Assembly (NCBI GenBank): GCA_022701925.1
Contig: JAKONM010000017.1
Location: 1-13,515 of the forward strand
Reading direction: 5' to 3'
From: Microbacteriaceae bacterium
GTDB lineage: Bacteria; Actinomycetota; Actinomycetes; Actinomycetales; Microbacteriaceae
Length of the DNA stretch: 13,515 bases
The stretch's first letter is position 1; each line of letters begins with the position of its first letter. Shown piece by piece: positions 12,748-13,515 of this stretch. A program made the position numbers and the translations under genes. The notes below the pieces were generated by a model that saw only the letters and a program-made list of their open reading frames with translations, was not told where the DNA came from and ran no database searches.

Positions 12748-13515
12748 ATGAACCGACCGCCCCGACGCGCCCTGCTCGCCGCCGCTGCCGCGATCGCCCT
12801 GGCGATCGCGCCGGCCGCGTCCGCCACGGCGGCGTCCCGCGACGGCTGGGTGCGCCTCGCGCACCTGTCCCCGGACACCGCCGCGGTCAACGTGACCCTC
12901 TCCAGCCTGTCGGGCGACGTGGTGCTGTTCCGCCTGAACGACGTCGCCTACGGCGCGGTCTCGAAGTACATGCGCCTGCCCGCCGGCACGTACGCGCTGG
13001 CCATGGTGCCCGCCGGCAGCACGGACCCGGACGCGAAGCCGGTGGTGAGCGGCTCGGTCGAGGTGACCGCCGGGGAGGCCGACACCGTCGCCGCCATCGG
13101 GTTGAACAAGGACCTGCAGACGAAGGCGATCGAGGACGACCTGGCGGCCGCGGGCGGCGACCGGGCGAAGGTGCGGGTCGTGCAGGCCTCCGTCACCCAC
13201 GACTCCGTGGACGTGGAGGCAGGGTCCACCTCGGTGGCCAGCGGCGCGACCTTCGGCGCGGTGGGGAAGTACACCGCGGTGCCCGCGGGCAGCACGAAGC
13301 TCACCCTCTCCTCCGGGTCGGACACCGCCGACGTCACCGAGGACTTCGCCGCGGGCAGTGCGCACACGCTGTTCGTGATCGACGACGCGAAGGGCGGGCT
13401 GACCGTGTCGCCCGCGCTCGACAGCTCCTCCTCCACCGAGACGCCGGTCGGCTCGCTGGCCGCGGGCGGCGGCGGCCTGGCCGAGGGCGACGCGGGCACG
13501 GCGGCGCTGCTCGCC
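12748..13515 (+). CDS. Secreted DUF4397 domain protein (C-terminus off window)
   Basis: 256 codons are visible and the frame is open at the right edge. Residues 1-29 form a Sec signal peptide: a basic N-terminus (RPPRR), an Ala/Leu/Ile core and a likely cleavage after ASA or TAA near 26-29. The mature part has two similar beta-rich units: WVRLAHLSPDTAAVNVTL plus YGAVSKYMRLPAGTYALA (34-86), and KVRVVQASVTHDSVDVEAG plus FGAVGKYTAVPAGSTKLTL (141-187). This is the DUF4397 fold, an extracellular domain of unknown function. A Ser-rich linker (226-231) and TPVGSLAAGGGGLA (232-245) then start a Gly/Ala-rich stretch that may lead to a C-terminal membrane anchor or sorting signal outside the window. 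In related actinobacteria this family often precedes a class F sortase gene; that gene, if present here, is beyond the edge. Confidence 0.85.
   Translation, partial: MNRPPRRALLAAAAAIALAIAPAASATAASRDGWVRLAHLSPDTAAVNVTLSSLSGDVVLFRLNDVAYGAVSKYMRLPAGTYALAMVPAGSTDPDAKPVVSGSVEVTAGEADTVAAIGLNKDLQTKAIEDDLAAAGGDRAKVRVVQASVTHDSVDVEAGSTSVASGATFGAVGKYTAVPAGSTKLTLSSGSDTADVTEDFAAGSAHTLFVIDDAKGGLTVSPALDSSSSTETPVGSLAAGGGGLAEGDAGTAALLA

Noticed and set aside
10470..12890. An 806-codon minus-strand frame opposite the GT-C-like gene
   Set aside because: His/Gly/Arg/Gln-rich shadow sequence without recognisable domains; the plus strand has coherent membrane helices and a coupled start.
1..13515. CRISPR array, tRNA/rRNA genes, insertion sequences or prophage genes
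   Set aside because: No regularly spaced repeats, no cloverleaf or rRNA-like sequence, and no transposase, integrase or terminal-repeat pair was found by eye; base composition is even across the window.

Overview
The window is a very GC-rich chromosomal segment from an actinomycete. The clues are a strong preference for G/C at third codon positions, GTG starts, an F420-dependent luciferase-like enzyme, and the actinobacterial families DUF3097 and DUF3072. The gene set (type III PKS with an ICMT-like methyltransferase; dinB, a GT-C-like membrane protein and a DUF4397 protein) would suit a Kineosporiales- or Cellulomonas-like genome, but the genus cannot be settled from sequence alone. I see no tRNA, rRNA, CRISPR array, insertion sequence, integrase or prophage. 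All gaps between genes are under 200 bp.

Layout, left to right. A uronate-dehydrogenase-like SDR (minus strand, C-terminus cut by the left edge) is divergent from a DUF3097 gene. DUF3097 converges on a YfcE-type metallophosphoesterase (minus), which is divergent from a small DUF3072 gene. DUF3072 converges, over an 18-bp hairpin, on an F420-dependent LLM oxidoreductase (minus). That gene is divergent from a gene for a glycine-zipper protein with a Gly/Asp/Phe repeat tail, followed by a DUF2236 (MpaB/rubber-oxygenase type) gene and an OsmC-family peroxidase. OsmC converges on a CorA-type Mg2+ channel (minus). CorA is divergent from a tightly packed operon: type III polyketide synthase, ICMT-like methyltransferase, GNAT acetyltransferase. 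The last block is dinB (Pol IV), a ten-helix GT-C-like membrane protein that starts 1 nt after the dinB stop, and a secreted DUF4397 protein that runs off the right edge.

How the genes may work together. The PKS and methyltransferase resemble the bpsA-bpsB arrangement for alkylpyrone or alkylresorcinol methyl ethers, with the GNAT as an extra translationally coupled member. The GT-C-like protein and DUF4397 protein look like a cell-envelope pair placed behind dinB. OsmC, DUF2236 and the F420 enzyme are redox enzymes but are not in one operon.

The regulatory layout is notable. Eight genes have a -10-like hexamer (xAnnnT, often TAnnGT) 6-8 nt before the start codon and no Shine-Dalgarno, which is the signature of leaderless mRNA. 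The two genes flanking the 3687-3882 gap instead have the hexamer 33 nt from the start and a Shine-Dalgarno. Each convergent gene pair is separated by a strong hairpin, and several divergent gaps carry dyads that could be operators.
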